Origin: Azadirachta indica
Taxonomy: Eukaryota > Streptophyta > Magnoliopsida > Sapindales > Meliaceae
Direction: 5' to 3'
Length of the DNA stretch: 64,000 nucleotides
NCBI GenBank assembly: GCA_022749755.1
Contig: CM040443.1
Coordinates: 6,673,191-6,737,190 of the forward strand
The position numbers were made by a program, and so were the translations under genes. Of the stretch, positions 13,951 to 27,200 are shown one piece after another. The stretch's first letter is position 1. The number at the start of each line of letters is the position of its first letter. The notes beneath the pieces were generated by a model that did not search any database, was not told where the DNA came from, and saw nothing but the letters and a program-made list of their open reading frames with translations.

Positions 13951-14562
13951 GGTTCTCTTTGTACGATGACATGTTGAATATCTTGAAGTCAGTCAAAATT
14001 AGTCATTAATCAATACCTACTATGAGATCAGGCTCCTTGCTTTTTAGAAGTTTGTTCTGATTAACTTTGATGGATGGTAAACTGAAATCCTAGCCACTCG
14101 GGAAATGAAAGCGAGGAGACGAAAGTGAAGATGGCAACAGCTACCAGTGAACTTTCACATTCAAATTTATGGTTAAAGGATATACAATTGTTTCATTGAC
14201 TCTCATAGATATGTCAACCAATTAGGTAAAAAGATTTCGTCAATCAATCATATACTGTCTACTGCATGGTTATCTTGCAAAAGCTGCATAGAAATTGCAC
14301 AAATTCTCCAATGTATACCAGATATGACGTTTAAGCACAAGGGCAAACCGGCTGTATGTCCCAGCAAAAGAAATTCTGTCTGGCAACAAGGTTGCTGTCA
14401 TTTTTGTTGAATACATAAAAAGGATGATTCTCAATAATAAGTTGGAACTACTTTTCACAAGATAAATCTAAAACTTACATTTATTGATTAAAAAGGATTA
14501 AGAAAACATATAAAAATTAATGAAAGAGTTATATTTCCCATCAAACACAGGATGTGATAAAA

Positions 14563-15951
14563 CTATTGTGAATTAACAGCAGCTTTCCCTTTTGCTTCAA
14601 TATTATCATCTCGAACTGATCCAGTGAAATTGCGCCGCTCATCAGCTGTGGCAGTAATGACTGGCATCCATACATCAGCTGTGTCGCTCAAGAGTGACTG
14701 GACATGTGGGTCTGCAGCTATGGAGGTGGATATCATCTCATCAACATCATCCAACTTGGCTGATAATTTATCCAACTCCCTTGCTATCTCCAGCTAAACA
14801 ATATAATTTAAAAGGAAATGAAACACAGAAATGAGTAAAACCGTGCAAGATGCAAAGTTTATCCCAAAAGAGACAATCTAACAGTGAAAATAGCATCTAG
14901 ACAAACTCAATATACCTCATCAAGTTGCTGCATTGACTTTGAAGGAACTTTAGTAACCTCCAAACCGAGTGCTTCAATTTTAGAACGCAATTCAACTTCT
15001 TCCTGGTTGGTCAATTCTTCCACCTGCAAGAAATTTGGTGAGAGCGCTGCATGATAGAGAATTTCCAGACAATTACTCAGCTTATGCAATAGATAAATCA
15101 CCTTGCATATTACATGACCTGAGAGGAAGCACCACAAAAATATTTATTCAGTTAGACTATATGTACCTAAACTATAATCACGACAACGCAATGGATATTC
15201 CATTCATATCACTTCCATCATTCATATGACGAAGGTAATCCTTAAGGACCCTAAAATATACTATGGTTCTACAATTTGGTATGTCTTTGTTATAATGTAT
15301 TTAACCGTTTGTCTCCAAATTGCAAAGCCTAACCATTAGAAACCGCCAATCTTGATATGCAACCTCCTTGTCCTACTCCTGCTGTTTCTATTTCCTCCTA
15401 ATCTAGGCTTCCATCATAATGATAGTGAATTCTGTAACAATCAACAATATTTTTTTTCCAATAGAAATCATATTAGCAACTCTAGAAACAAAAAAAGAAA
15501 ATCAATAATTCATGAAGACATCAGACAACTCACTCGTGTCAATCAACTGGTCTACACATGCTGGTTGATAACAAATAGAGAATTAGTGGTAGATAGATAT
15601 CTCAAGTTCCAATTTTGGCTATCCATCACGAAAGTAAAACATAAACAACACCAGAGCTTAGCTATCATTAAACAACGTTTTCCATATGTCTTCAAATTCA
15701 ATAGGCTAACTAATAGCAGATATGAGAAGTGAACTTCATGATGACAAAAACTTTAACAAATTGAAATTAAGCAGATCATAAAATTCAATAAATTTACAAA
15801 AGACAGCTGTTTTTCAACATTCCAAATTGAAGGTAAGAATCAGCAAGTAATAAAATTGATGAACAAAATATTCAGAAGAGTAAAATCTAACCTGTTGGAG
15901 AAGACTCGAAAGAAGCTGAAAGAGCTGTGCATCTGCTTTTCCTTCTGCCAT
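14563..15951 (-). CDS. Small acidic helical (coiled-coil-like) protein, function unknown
   Basis: Three minus-strand exons (15951-15892, 15023-14916 and 14793-14563) join in frame to 132 residues. It begins MAEGKADAQLFQLLSSLLQQ and continues with Glu/Lys/Leu heptad-like sequence (VEELTNQEEVELRSKIEALG). A second helical stretch (LDKLSAKLDDVDEMI) leads to a less ordered tail (ADVWMPVITATADERRN). There is no signal peptide and no membrane segment. The small size and helical content would fit a subunit of a larger coiled-coil assembly, but I recognise no family signature, so no function is assigned. Intron 1 (about 870 bp) holds an unrelated open frame on the opposite strand that I rejected. Confidence 0.7.
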
Positions 15952-18242
15952 TGATTTCCTGATTGCCCTTTCTCTCGCTCTTTGTTTTTTATTTTTATTT
16001 TTATTTTTTTGTTTTCCCTATTGCAAGAGTCGCACGTGTCACGCACGACCTTTTCCTCCCATGTATGACGTGGACAAAATATTACAGTTTAGAGGTGTCG
16101 TGTGTAATCTATTATGGTTTCAGTTCAAGTGGAAGTAACGTTATGTAAAATAAAAACCGGATATTTCAGTTTTCTGTTTTCCTATAGGATTTCATTGATT
16201 CATGCGTAAGGCAAAGCTAATTTCCCAGACACAGTGGTTTTGCATTTTTTATTTTTGTTTTGTTGCCAGCAAGCAATGCAAAAGCAGAGCAAATACATAC
16301 ACAACTCGGGAGTAATTGTGTTGGTATGGGATAATAATGCTAGTCATTTTCAAGTTAATTGCATGTCTCCATGTAATTGGTGAAATCAAAGTCTAGGTCT
16401 TCCATTAGAGCCAACAAAACAATTATGACTTGCACAATGTTAGGTGATTAATTGGACCCATGCTTCCTTAGCATCACAATCAATCCTGCTTTCAGTGTCA
16501 TCTTCACTTTGTTTTTTTTTTTTTTCCTAAATTATTCATCAATTTGCATACTCTTACCTCAATTACCACATTATCTATTATCTCATTGATGCAAACATTT
16601 TCCTAACTTCATATTATCGTTAATACACTGTTTAACCATCACTTCGTAGTCCTTGGTTGCCAGTAATAGTCTATATGAAAATCGAAAGTAGCTGCTTAAA
16701 GTTAAAGCTATACATGTATATTGTATTGGATTGTATTCTAAATGCAAAACTCCTTTTTCTCCAAAAGCAAATATGAAAATCTGATCTGAAACGTCAGATG
16801 AGTTTTGCCTTTATCATTATTATCCGCAGGTGGAAGTATTAGAGTAAAGACTTTTCTCAAGCACCAAAGCATGTAAAAGAGTGGAAATTTCAACAGTTGA
16901 TCTTTAACACAATAGAATTAAAATATAAAAGCTTCTCCTGAAAAAAGCTAATCTAGTGTCACTAAGTTAGAATATTTATTTCGGAGAAGTAACCAGAGAC
17001 AGTGACTTTTACACACAAATAGAACCTCAAGTAATGACTTGTCAAGCTATAACTGGACAGCCGGAAGCCAAAGGAAAGTACTAGCAGTAGCAGTAGCAGT
17101 AGCAGTATAATGTGATCATATTTGGGCTGTTTTTCAGTGGTGTTGCCGCTTGCTTTCTTTACCATATCCATCCGTTGTATTTAGGCAGCACTTTTCTCTT
17201 TTGAAGTCATGACCAACTTCCTCACCTCTCCTTCCTTCTGCATAGGTGTATGCATGCACGTTTAGGCCTTGCCTTCTGGCTCAACTCAACTCTGAAAGCA
17301 ATATTTTTATGCCTGATGAAAATGGTCTGACTCGATGGACATGAAGACATAAATAACCTGTTCTTGAAGCTGTTCTATTAACAGGTAATCTTTATTTTCC
17401 ATTTTCTACTTTCTTCGATTTTGTTTTACAAAAATCTTAACCATCAACTGGTTTTCCTGAAATTCGGTTGTAAATTCAATTTTCTAGACCTCTCTGCTTT
17501 CTCTCTTGCTTTATTAGCTGAGAACGATTTGCATGCTGTATCTGGGTGACCAGAGGAGTAGAATTTAAAAAAAAATTGCTGGGCTAGTAGTTATTTGCCT
17601 GATCGAATGTTGAGAATTGTTGCTTGTTTTAATAAGATTAAAGATTGCTTTTCTTTTTATGTGATCACGTCGGCTGTAAATAATAATTTTCCAGTTTGAC
17701 ATTTCAAGAGTGAAATAAAGATTATAGACTTGATTTCCTCTCAATTTTCTTCTAATTTAGTTGACTTTTCAATAAAAAAACATCGAATTTGGGTTTTTAG
17801 CAGAACGAATTTTTATGATTAGTGCGCATATCATGATATTTTATTTTTCTTCCTCTTACCTGTTCTATATTTGGTCTTCCTATTCTATTTCTATTACTCC
17901 CTAACTGTAGTTTATACAAGATTCCCTCGTTTTAATCTGTTGGCTTACTTAGAAGTTAATGAAGACAAAAGCAAATAAAGTTCCTCTTGTTGAAAGAATG
18001 AAATATTACTCAACTCAATAGGCTGAGTTAGGCTGAGTACGTTGATTCTATACTTATTTATTTAAATATTTTTTTCCCAGCGTCACAAAAATGAAAATTT
18101 TCAATCATTTCCTGAATATCTGCAACCAAATTAAGTAAACTTGCTAATGGCGGTTTGCCTTTGATGGAGCTTTTTTCTTAAATATTCTTTTTGATATTTA
18201 ACAGATAAACAGGTTTTAAGTTGAATTTTGGTAGAAGCAAAG
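15952..18242. other. Intergenic and upstream region of the callose synthase gene
   Basis: This 2.3-kb region is the shared upstream space of the small minus-strand gene and the callose synthase. It contains a TTTTTATTT tract near 15985-16010, a T-run near 16510-16525, and an AGCAGT hexamer repeat near 17083-17106. A probable callose synthase 5'-UTR intron runs from the CAGGTAATC donor near 17384 to an ACAG acceptor near 18204. No further coding segment is evident. Confidence 0.45.
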
Positions 18243-21200
18243 ATGTCGCAGAGAAGGGCTTCTGATCAACAACCACCGAGGCGGATTCTCCGCACTCAGA
18301 CTGCCGGTAACCTGGGAGAGGCAATGATGGACAGTGAAGTTGTGCCATCTTCACTAGTTGAGATTGCTCCAATCCTCCGAGTTGCCAATGAAGTAGAGGC
18401 TAGCAACCCAAGGGTTGCTTATCTTTGTGAGTTGCTTTTATATTAGTCTTGTCTTTTTCACTTATTCATGTCCGTGTTGTTGTTTGTGTGCATAATATAA
18501 TGCATCCTCTTTTATCAGTTTGATTGTCACAGCTTTGCCGACAGAGTTTTGAGTTTAGCTTTATTCTATGATTGCTTATAGATATTTAAAGTACTTAATT
18601 TAATCTAATGATGTAATTGGATGCTTTATGAATGTCCATCTGATCTTGAATGTGTTTTATTTTGGCTGCTGGAATTAGGCCGATTCTATGCTTTTGAGAA
18701 AGCCCATAGACTAGATCCTACATCTAGTGGACGTGGCGTTCGGCAATTTAAAACCGCTCTTCTTCAACGTCTAGAAAGGGTGAGCTTTGATTTTGTTTGT
18801 TCAGCAGATGCATTGTTTTCCGCCAAGCAAAATTTTATTGTTTAAAATTAGTTATTTAATGATTTGTGCATTGTTTTCACTTGACAATACGCAATGTTAT
18901 ATGGTTGATAACACTATGAAGTTCTATTGTCCTTATAAACAATTTTGATCCACCCATATGCAGTTGAATTTCATAAAAATTATGGAGATTGGTTCAAGAC
19001 TATTGTTGGATCTAGAACACCTAAGCTACTGTGAATTCAGTTTAACAGAATAATTTTCAATCAATATTATTGAAAATATCAGCTAGTCAAAGAACTGAGT
19101 AATAGTATTCTGAGAAGTAATGAATCAAACAAATAACAAGCAAGTTTCCGTGGTTCGGCAAAGCCTACATCCACGGTCAATAACAACAGCCCTCTTTGAG
19201 AATTTTATTCTCCAAAGAACAGAATTTATAAATTACAGAATTTGTATGACTTGAGCTCTCTCCCACTCTCTGTAACTATCTTCAAGAAATTACTTTTCTT
19301 AGATCCCTTCTGCAGACCTCAAGACTTCAGCTTTTTATATGCTAAACAACAGAGCTTCAAATGATACATCCAATTCTGTTATGAACTTATCTAACCAGCT
19401 CAACTACCTATGTCAAATTGATTGCCAGCTCAGCTGCCTTCTAACCAACTTAAACGGATTTTTAACCACCTCACGTCAATAACTGTGCTATTTTTTTTTT
19501 ATTCTTCTGAATTCCACCTTGAGATGTACTTTTTCTTGATTTTTTGGGGAGATTGGCGACTTAGCTCAAAAATTTAATTTGCAAACTCTCTTGTACTTGT
19601 CTATTTACATCTCATACACTCATTTGGTACAGTGGGTGGGTCCAAGTGCTTGAATGTTCAGCATCATCTGTTTGCCTTCATATGCTTCATGTTTTCATGA
19701 AGGCTCATCATGAATGTTCATAGCTATCAATAATAAGTTCATTTTAACTTGTTACAGCACCTACACCTCTTCTCAAGTATTATGAAATGGAGTTCTGTTT
19801 CAGAATACTTCTTATTGTTACATTTCAGGAAAATGAAACAACGTTAGCAGGAAGGTCCAAGAGTGATGCTCGTGAAATGCAGAATTTTTATCAACATTAC
19901 TACAAAAAGTACATTCAAGCATTGCAGAATGCTGCTGATAAAGCTGATCGGTTAGTTCTCTGAAAACGTGGATGTATAGTTCCTTTGTTTGTGTGGATAC
20001 TCAGCATTACTTTCATTTTATTCCATTTGACAAGTTAATGCCGCTAGTTCAGTGCACAACTTATAAAAGCATATCAAACTGCGGCTGTTCTATTTGAAGT
20101 TTTGAAGGCTGTCAATCAGACGGAAGCTGTGGAAGTAGCTGATGAGGTGAAAATGAATTTTCTTTTCTTTTTTTTTTTTTTTTTTTTTTTTGTGGTTATA
20201 TGACAGTTAAACAAATGTAACTCCTTGGCTGATTGAATTTATGTTCATAATCATGCTAAGAAAAATAATCCTTCAAAGCTTAGAGAGCCTAGGGTTATCA
20301 TGTTTGAAGGTTTCATTGCTTTCCTCTATTTCTTGTTGCAGATTTTGGAAGCTCACACTAAGGTTGCAGAAAAGACACAAATCTATGTACCTTATAATAT
20401 TCTTCCTCTTGATCCTGACAGTCAAAATCAGGCTATCATGAGATATCCCGAGGTTGGTTCCACTTGCTTGGTATTGTATACTTGATTTCCTATATCTTTC
20501 TGTTCTATCTTGAATTACGTGATTGCTCATTTAATATACAGATTCAAGCAACTGTTGCTGCACTTCGCAACACCAGGGGTTTGCCATGGCCAAAGGGCTA
20601 TAAGAAGAAAATAGATGAAGACATTCTAGACTGGCTTCAGGCTATGTTCGGTTTTCAGGTGGCTGTCAACTTTTTTTGGGTGTTATAGCTTCATAATTTA
20701 TTAGTAACTGATGTTCTGCATATAACTGTGCAGAAGGACAATGTTTCAAATCAAAGGGAGCACTTAATTCTGTTGCTGGCAAATGTGCACATACGACATT
20801 TTCCAAAACCTGATGAGCAACCAAAGGTTTTATTCTTCTCCATTCAAATTATTATTTAATGCATTTGAACTAGTGATGCATTCCATTAAAATTTGTGCAC
20901 AATTTTTCTATTTAGTTGGATGATCGTGCTCTAACGGAAGTGATGAAGAAACTTTTCAAGAACTACAAAAAATGGTGCAAATATCTGGGGCGCAAAAGTA
21001 GCCTTTGGTGAGGCTTCCTTGTAGATTTTGACAAATGTAACTCTTCAGTAGTTTATTTTCCAGTGATGCTCAGTGGATTAATTCTAGGCTTTCACGTTTT
21101 GTTTTGCTTGTTGCTATCACAGAGCACCTTACTTGCACTGCATGTTTCTATCTCTAGTTCTTCCCAGGCTAATCAATGCTACATTGTCAATTGCTTATTT

Positions 21201-24200
21201 TTTTTGGTTGTCTTATGATTATCATAACTTGTGGTTGTTCTCTTAACAGGCTGCCAACGATTCAACAAGAAGTGCAGCAGCGCAAATTACTATACATGGG
21301 TCTTTATCTTCTTATATGGGGAGAAGCTGCAAACCTGAGATTCATGCCAGAATGCCTTTGTTATATATATCATCATGTATGCCAATGGCATTGAACTTAA
21401 AAGTCTTGTAGATTAACCTGTTAGAAAGTTGGAGTTAAACCTTTGTTGAGTATTACAATTCATTTGTATTCAAATCTTCATAGATGGCATTTGAACTCTA
21501 CGGGATGCTGGCTGGGAGCGTCAGTCCAATGACGGGTGAGCATGTAAAGCCAGCCTATGGGGGTGAAGAAGAGGCTTTCTTGTGGAAAGTGGTAAAGCCT
21601 ATCTATGATACCATAGCCAAGGTGATGCTTTTCATTCCCTTAACCATTTAAATTTTCATTTTCTGTTCGATTTCCCATTGGTCTGAATTTTATCCATTTG
21701 ATTGATGTTTTGCTACACAGGAAGCTAAAAGGAGCAAAGGAGGAAAATCAAAGCATTCTCAATGGAGAAATTATGATGATTTAAATGAATACTTCTGGTA
21801 CCTTTTTTTTTTCCTTTATTTACATTCTTTCTAACTTAAGACTGCAGACTAGATCACCCTGTTGTCATGAAATTGCAGGTCAGTTGATTGTTTTCGGTTA
21901 GGTTGGCCCATGCGTGCTGATGCTGATTTCTTTTGCGAGCCTCTTGAAGATACTGTAATTGACAAAGATGATGTATGGTTTATAATTTGGGTAGCGTTGT
22001 TTATTACTCTGCCTTTCTCCTTTGTTCCTCCTCTTTGTAGAACCTCCTGCTTCAGGCTCACATCCTTCATATAGTGTTGCCATATATGATAAATCATTAA
22101 ACTGCTCTGTAGATGAAAATATTTCCTTGTATCTTATCATGGAAGCATTAAACTGTAATCTGTTTTAGCCTGATTTCAGTTTGAACTACTGCATTCCTCA
22201 TTTTAAATAGACTTTTTTTGACCTTTATATTTTTCAGGACAAGAAGCCAATTACTGGAGAGCAATGGATCGGAAAAATTAATTTTGTTGAAATACGTTCC
22301 TTTTGGCATGTCTTCAGAAGTTTTGATAGAATGTGGAGCTTTTTTATTTTATGTTTACAGGTAGTCCTCTTTCTATTTATGCTATACCATTCTTTGTTTC
22401 CAGTAGTATGTATAACGTAATAATATGCTGTACTTTAATGTGAATTCTTTGATTAAGGCTATGATTATCGTTGCTTGGAATGGATCGGGGAAGTTAAGTT
22501 CCATTTTTGATGGTGATGTTTTCAAGAGGGTTCTGAGTATCTTCATCACTGCTGCAATATTGAAGCTCGCACAAGGTAGATAAAATCAATTGATCTGACT
22601 AGATCTGACATTGGTGCATTAGTGCATTAACTTATCTATGTTATAGTTTGTGTCTCTACTCTGACATAGTTTCTGTTGGATTCAACAACATTACTGTACC
22701 ATGCTCCCAGACAATATTGATCAATATAACAATCTTCTATCTGTGAAAGTTCTGATATTACAGTATTTGTCTTTTCATTTTGCAGCTGTCCTTGATATAG
22801 TACTAAGTTGGAAAGCAAGGCAGAGCATGTCATTGTATGTGAAGCTCAGATATATTCTGAAGGCTCTTTCAGCCTCAGCATGGGTCATAATTCTACCAAT
22901 AACTTATGCATATAGTTGGAAAAATCCTTCTGGATTTGCACAAACTATTAAGGGTTGGTTCGGAAATAGTCCAAGTTCACCTTCTTTGTATATCTTGGCA
23001 GTTCTCATTTACTTATCTCCAAACATGCTCTCCACATTGTTATTTCTGTTCCCGTTCATCCGCCGATTACTTGAAAGGTCAGACTATAAGATTGTGATGC
23101 TCATAATGTGGTGGTCTCAGGTATGCAAAACCATACAGTTGATGTTTTTACATTGCTATAAATAATTAATTTTCATGTGCCATAGATGTAATACCCAGAA
23201 ATACTAATTATTTAGCTGTTTATCATTATTGCATTCACATATGTGGTGACAATATTCATTACTTACCTAACACCCTGCAGCCCCGGCTCTATGTTGGAAG
23301 GGGAATGCACGAAAGCTCAATTTCACTTATCAAGTAAGAGTTGAAAGTTGGAATATTTGTTTGGCATTGCTTGATCAAATTATATTTTTATGGATACTAG
23401 TAATGAGTTGTTAACTTGAATGTTTAGGTATACTACATTTTGGATTCTCCTAATAGCATCAAAATTAGCCTTCAGTTATTTTATAGAGGTATTTCCCTTG
23501 CACATAACTAGAGCTTTCGATCATTGCCTTTGCAGTTACTTAGTAATTACTCATTCTTCTCATGCCTGCAATTTTTTCCTCTGACGTTGTGAGCTTCAAA
23601 GTGAACTTTACAACTTAACTATTGGTGAAATTCCTAAAAGCTTAAGAGTCTAGGGATCAAAATCATTTTTTAGTTCCTTCTTCATGGCAGATAAAGCCTC
23701 TTGTGGGTCCAACCAAAGCTGTAATGCGTGTACACATAAGAACCTTTCAGTGGCATGAATTCTTCCCCCAAGGTAAAGACAAACGAATGTACCTTCTTAT
23801 TCTATTTTGAAAATATTTTCTTATGTCAGCATTCTCTGTTTGCAGCCAAGAATAATATTGGTGTTGTGATTGCACTTTGGGCTCCAATTGTTCTTGTAAG
23901 TTCATGCTTATGACATTGCCACTTCTAACTCATTTCTCATCTTCTTCTTTTTTCCTTTTCACATGTTTGTTTTCTAATGCTGTTTATTCTTACAGGTCTA
24001 TTTTATGGATATCCAAATTTGGTATGCTATATTCTCCACCATATTTGGAGGCATTTACGGTGCTTTTCGCCGTCTTGGAGAGGTTTGTGAAGCTTCATTT
24101 TTTCTTTATATCCTATTTATGGTGTTAGTTCTCAGCTCCTCATGCATGTCCAAGCAAGTCACATGCCTTCTAATACATAAGTTCACAGTCTATCTACATG

Positions 24201-27200
24201 GTCTTGTCTGTAACACGGTTTTTGTCATATATTGAGATTAACAGGAGCTTATCCATGATTGTGTGTACAGTTTATAAGAGCATTTTTTATTATAGGTACC
24301 ATGTCAAGTATTATTATCATAGAATACCAATTTTCTTAATTTTATTAGATAATTAAAATGCAAGCATCCCGCATCAGTAAAGTTTTGATATAGCCAGTTC
24401 TTGTATGGTTCAAAAATCCATTTCTAATAACTCAAGCTTTTTGTGTTTTGACTTCTTGTGAGCATAGCAAGAAGTTGGGGAATCTTCATATCATAACCTT
24501 AATCTTGTGTGCAAGTTGGACGCCATATTAAGGCTAAAAACTTAAGCTATTCTGTTGCTGACCACTTTATACTTGAATACTCAGTCTTAATATATTTAAA
24601 TCAAAGAGCTCTTATCTTGAGCTTTATTAATTAAGAATTTCTCTAATCTTGTTTTCTTTAAAAAAATATTAGCCTGCATTCATATTAGGTGTCAGACTTT
24701 GAAACACTTAGCCTGGTCATCTTTTCTCCTTTCAGATTAGAACATTGGGAATGTTGAGGTCTCGATTTCAGTCACTACCAGGGGCCTTTAATGCCTGCTT
24801 AATTCCAGTAGAGAGGAATGAGAAGGCCAAGAAGAAGGGATTAAAGGCCACTTTTTCCCACAAATTTGCTGAGGTTTTGATCATTATTCTGTATTATTAG
24901 CCAATATTGTTAGCAGTTATAGACTCCCACATTTTGTTACCTCTAATATTGACCATTCTTGGGAGTCTTAAAGAACTGTCGGGTTAATTCAGGTCCCATC
25001 TAACAAAGAGAAGGAAGCAGCAAAGTTTGCTCAGATGTGGAACAAAATAATCAGTAGCTTCAGGGAGGAGGATCTAATAAGTAACAGGTTGCAGAGAAAT
25101 TCTTCTCTTTTTAATTTTTCTGTGTCAATACTATAATTGTTTAACTCCTAAATTTTCTGTTTTTTAAAGACTAATATTTGTCTGTTTTCAGGGAAATGGA
25201 CTTGTTGCTTGTCCCATATTGGGCTGACAGAGATTTGGACCTTATCCAATGGCCTCCCTTTTTACTTGCTAGCAAGGTAGATTTACTCCCAAATTAATCA
25301 CTTTGAGAGGCTCTCTGAAACCCTCAATTTATTTCACCATCTACTGTGTAGATTCCCATAGCATTGGATATGGCAAAAGACAGCAATGGAAGAGACCGTG
25401 AGCTCAAAAAGAGATTGAATTCAGATAATTATATGCACTGTGCAGTTCAAGAGTGCTATGCTTCTTTTAAAAGTATCATTAACTTTTTGGTTCTAGGAGA
25501 ACGTGAAAAAGTGTAAGGATGACTATATATGAAACATTCAACTGAAAGAGAATATAATTGCTTAAACTCTGACATCTTTGTTTCTTCCTTGATGAATTGT
25601 GATGTCCAGGGTTATCAATGAAATCTTCACCAAAGTTGATGAACATATACGAGAGGACAATCTGTTAACTGAACTGAATATGAGTGCTCTTCCCAACCTC
25701 TATGAGCATTCTGTTAAGCTTATCGAGTATCTGGTAAATGTCATAGACTGAAGCTATTACATCTCTATTGATTCAATATAGTTGTGAGTTAACGAGAAGT
25801 CGTCTAATTATCACAGTTAGCAAATAAAAAGGAGGACAAGGATCAAGTTGTTATTGTCTTGCTTAACATGCTGGAGGTTGTGACCAGGGATATAATGGAG
25901 GATGAGATTCCCAGGTAAATCATTGGATTCAACTATGTCTTTGCTTATGTCAACAATTTTTATGTCATAATTATGTGCTTATTATTTGTTTTTCATAGTC
26001 TGCAAGACTCAAGCCATGGCGGCGGATCATATGGAAAAGATGAGGGAATGACACCCCTTGATAAACAATATCACTTGTTTGGTGCACTTAGATTTCCAGT
26101 TAAACCAGAAAAAGAAGCCTGGAAAGAAAAGGCAAGTTACTTTTACAGCATCATAAGTTGACAATTGGCACAACATCTAAAATATCTTTTATGTTCTTTT
26201 AAGCAAAACACCAAATCACATATTTTAACAAGCACGGCCAACCAAAGAGTTTTTGAATATTTTACTCATGGTTTTTGGCAGCCTTGCTTCTAGATCTAAT
26301 CATTCAACTTTCCTGATGTCCTCTCTCTATTACTGAAGTTGTTTCAAGCATTTATTTACTAAAATATTACATACAAGTCTACTTACATACCTGTACGAGA
26401 TATATCCTTAATAATGCCTACTTACATACATACATGTATGAGATATCTCCTTAATAATCCCTTTATTGCCTACAGATCAGAAGGCTTCATCTATTACTTA
26501 CAGTGAAGGAATCTGCAATGGACGTTCCATCAAATCTGGAAGCCAGAAGACGCATTTCTTTCTTTTCCAATTCACTGTTCATGGACATGCCTAGTGCACC
26601 AAAAGTTCGGAATATGCTTTCCTTCTCGTAAGCTCTCAGTTGAACATTGTTTACTAAGGCTATTGTACTTCCCTTTCACAGCATAACTGCTGCATAAACT
26701 GTAACAACACTTAAAAGTGGCTTTGGTCTTTGGCGATAGTACCATGTGTAGAACATGAAGCACTAGAACACTATGATGACAGATATCTTTCTTACCTTAG
26801 ATCAACTCAGATATTAGGTGACAAATTTATAATTACAACTCTGTTCTTTTGTTTATGTAGGATCCTAACTCCATACTATTCAGAGGATGTTTTGTTCTCC
26901 ATAAATGGCCTGGAAAAGCCTAATGAAGATGGAGTTTCTATCCTCTTTTACTTGCAAAAAATCTTTCCAGGTTTTCTCTTTTCTTTCTACTTGTGCTCAT
27001 GGAGTTTTGTGTTAGCTGTTATGCTAATAATGAAATCTCCAATTCATTATAGATGAGTGGATGAACTTTCTTGAAAGGGTTAATTGCAGTAGTGAGGAAG
27101 AACTCAGAGCTAAAGAAGAGTTGGAAGAAGAACTACGTCTGTGGGCTTCTTATAGAGGCCAAACATTGACCAGAACGGGTATAAGTTCTTACCTCTCTTT

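Noticed and set aside
15352..15732. 126-residue plus-strand frame with a hydrophobic start resembling a signal peptide
   Set aside because: It lies wholly within intron 1 of the minus-strand helical-protein gene, has AT-driven composition and no recognisable family.
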